Assembly (NCBI GenBank): GCA_029224185.1
Contig: CM055207.1
Location: 14,091,791 to 14,155,790 of the forward strand
DNA length: 64,000 nt
Reading direction: 5' to 3'
Origin: Karalla daura
Taxonomy: Eukaryota; Chordata; Actinopteri; Chaetodontiformes; Leiognathidae
Below are positions 61,550 to 64,000 of this stretch, one piece after another. Position numbers and translations under genes: made by a program. The stretch's first letter is position 1. Every line of letters starts with the position of its first letter. The notes beneath the pieces are model-generated. The model saw nothing but the letters and a program-made list of their open reading frames with translations. It was not told the origin of the DNA and ran no database searches.

Positions 61550-63580
61550 CTGCACAATAATCCAACGAGACAGCCGTTTAATTGCACTAACCCTGAGCCT
61601 GCGGCGAGCCCGCCTGTCCGAATGCTCTCCTTTCTCAGTGAATACCAAAGAGTTTTCTCCTTTCGCCTTCGTTAGAGGAGGAAGAACATGTCGGAGGGAG
61701 AGTTTGACTCTGAACTGTTGGACTCCCATTTTATTTCCTCTGCTCTTTTTCATTCTCTTGCTATGTTTTTCATTTTATTTTTTTATCTCTCTTGGCATCG
61801 TTATCCAAATCCTCAATAGAAAAATAGAACGACGTGTCAGGGAAGGTTACCAGTGGCCTTTGTGATCAAGGGTTGTTTTATTTTTTTTTCCCATTTCTTC
61901 TGAGAGGAAACTCGGGAGCATTGTTCGCTTTCAAGAGTGAGTTACGGCTCGCTGCAGGGAGACATCGTGGAACAAAGGGTGAGAATGAGCGGCGGCGTGC
62001 CCCACAGAAAGGTAGCGTTAGAGCAGCAGAGGTCATGGAAAAGCACGAGGCCCGCAGCATCGAAATCTGATCCCTTTAACATTCCTCGGTGAAGATTAAC
62101 AGTGTAATTTATCGCCGCAGAAAATAAAATGTGAGGGGCAGATAAAGGCTGCGTTTGTTCTACTATGGTGCGGTAGATGGTCGTAGCTGTTTATACTGAA
62201 AGGTTGAGACAGAAAAAAAAAAAAATCGTCACGCTTGAATCGAGTCAATGGTGGATTGATTCACTTGGGGACGATAAATTACAATATTCAACCAGCTGTT
62301 ATAAATAAGATGACCACTGTTGGAACTTTTAGGGTAAAACCGATCAATAACGGAGGGTTTAGGCTTTAGGGAAGTTCATGCTATACGCTACATGCTATCA
62401 ACATGCACAGCATACGTAGTGTTTTCATGGTAGCGTGTGGTATAATCACTGATAAGTGGATTTATTTCACAGTCTGCAGGAGTCGGCTTGGCCGGTCTTC
62501 CAGTTTTGGAAGGTGAGCAACAGCACAACAAATGGAAAAACCACCACTACTCTGTAGCATCCTGTTGTGCTCCAAATCTCTCTTTAAACAGGGATTACAG
62601 ACATGGATTTTCATAATTTCCTGCCCCCCCCCCTCCGAAAAAGGGTATTCACTGATGTGGCGCGTGAAGCCTCTGACGACTGTAAATGTTGGAGTCTGTC
62701 CTCCAGATCTTGTGATTGAGGGTGTATAATGCCTTTACGATGAAGCCTGACACGAGGAGCACTTTTTGTGCGACCCAGCTCTATTTTGCACGTGTGCCTT
62801 GATGAAGCAGAAGTGGTGCTTTTTGAGCTAAAAAAAAAACAAAAAACCCCAAGAAACCCTGTGAGAACCCTTAATATGCTACACACCCTAGGTTTTCATA
62901 TAAATGCTCTAAAAGGTCTCCTGCTCGGATCGGCTGAATCAGACCATTTAGGAGCTCTGTAGGAAATGCTGCTGCAGTCGAGAGCAGCTTGACAAGTGGT
63001 CCTCCATGATGCCAGTCTTTGCTCACTTCCTCCCTACGTGCTATTTTGCTGGCCCCTCTCTCCACAGCTATCCTTTCACTGCAGGTAATTACAGTGCGGC
63101 GGCACCGTGGTCAGTAAGAGGCGAGGCCGACCACTCCGGGGTAAGGCACATGATCCATTAGCTGAGCACAGGGCTCGACGGCCCATTCCTCATTCCCATT
63201 TGTCTTTCCCTAAAACCCCTCCAACACCCACATCCCGCTCTGCCTCAGACAGCTCCCTTCTTTCCCTGCTCCATCAAAGATACCCAATCCAGCACGTGCG
63301 CGAAGGGAGGGGAAGCGGAGTAAACCCCTTTAAAAACGGATTTCAGCTTCACAGTGCTTTTTTTTTACATACCTGAATAAAACTGTGCCGGGCGGGCAGC
63401 CAGTAAGCACTCAAGCTGAATCATTCGCCACGGGTGAATTTTGGCAAAAACAGATCTCAGCCTCCTTGAATTCAATAGGGGCGAATGTAATATAGTTTTC
63501 ATATGCTGATACCGCTCGGCCGCTGAGAGGCGCATCCCGATAGCTTCAGCGCGTCGCCTCATCTACATGTCCCATTTCAT
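61550..63580. other. gene-free stretch
   Basis: Somewhat CpG-richer at 61570-62060. Poly-A (62212-62225), poly-C (62624-62633) and A-rich (62830-62847) tracts are present. No exon recognised. Confidence 0.5.
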
Positions 63581-63945
63581 TTGGTTCGCAATGTCACGAT
63601 GGCAGGAACGGAGACGACCGCAGAATCAACAACCTGCGCGAGGGAGAGAAGAGAGGAAGAGACAAAAAAGATCCGCCGTTCTCGCTCTGAAGAGACGTCA
63701 AAACCTTTGCGAAAGGGGGGAACAATCGCGCGCGAGCCAATGAATCATTTCAAAACAATGACACTTCATTTTCACAATCGTCTGCGCCTCCGCCGCCACA
63801 CCCCCCCCCCCCCCCCCCCCCCCCCGCACCCTCGCCGAGTCACGCTGGCTCAAGCGCTGGCTCACGCGGCTCTCCTCGCGGGTGCAGTTTCCCCGGGCCT
63901 CCGTCTCCCGCGGCCACGTCTGAGAGACAAAGTGAGGTTGGGAAA
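63580..63945 (+). promoter_or_regulatory. CpG-rich patch at right edge, possible promoter
   Basis: Many CpGs, AATCGCGCGCGAGCCAATGA with a CCAAT box at 63737-63741, poly-C 25 (63801-63825) and a gtgagg donor-like site near 63930. By human synteny the next gene on the plus strand would be sdk2, but no sdk2 coding sequence is visible, so the link is only inferred. Confidence 0.3.
63801..63825. repeat. poly-C tract (25)
   Basis: Twenty-five consecutive C inside the CpG-rich right-edge patch. Confidence 0.97.
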
Positions 63946-64000
63946 AAGTTAATTCCTCTAATGACCTTCTCCACAACTAATAGGTAAATCCATTAGCAGA

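Overview
The window is vertebrate, almost certainly teleost and probably percomorph. It has intron-split genes with GT-AG junctions, long pure (CA)n, (GA)n and (TCTA)n microsatellites, SINE copies with the fish-type core, and fish-style foldback repeats. There is no operon structure, no CRISPR and no bacterial or viral gene content. Two protein genes can be read with confidence, both on the minus strand, and together they cover about the left 44% of the window.

Left part (1-24.2 kb): the first three coding exons of ttyh2 (Tweety homolog 2). Exon 1 is 24098-24226, exon 2 is 9888-10060 and exon 3 is 672-783. They join in frame into residues 1-138, and the rest of the gene lies beyond the left edge. 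Introns 1 (14.0 kb) and 2 (9.1 kb) hold microsatellites, degraded SINEs and foldback repeats, one strong hairpin around an octamer motif, and a few stretches that look like conserved regulatory DNA. Upstream of exon 1 is a CpG-rich, TATA-less promoter/leader region (24230-24850) with three possible upstream ORFs.

Middle (25.7-28.1 kb): a complete rpl38 (ribosomal protein eL38). It has a TATA box, an ETS site, a 5'-TOP start, a 30-nt noncoding exon, a 27-nt exon ending exactly at the ATG, three further coding exons and a short 3'UTR. The spliced CDS gives the canonical 70 residues. rpl38 followed by ttyh2 on the same strand is the order known at human 17q25.1, so the microsynteny is old.

Right part (28.1-64 kb): about 36 kb in which I recognise no protein-coding exon. 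It holds a 49-unit (TCTA)n array, SINE and MITE-like fragments, a perfect 32-bp palindrome (46536-46567), a 17-bp-stem hairpin (48340-48383), CpG-rich patches near 51.4, 54.5 and 63.6-63.9 kb, and several CNE-like stretches. In human the next gene beyond RPL38 is SDK2, head-to-head with it. The 36 kb may therefore be the sdk2-rpl38 intergenic region, but I found no sdk2 exon here.

I found no new multi-gene system. The items most worth following are the palindrome and hairpins, microsatellites placed directly at ttyh2 splice sites, the uORF-bearing ttyh2 leader, and the exon-like signals near the right edge.
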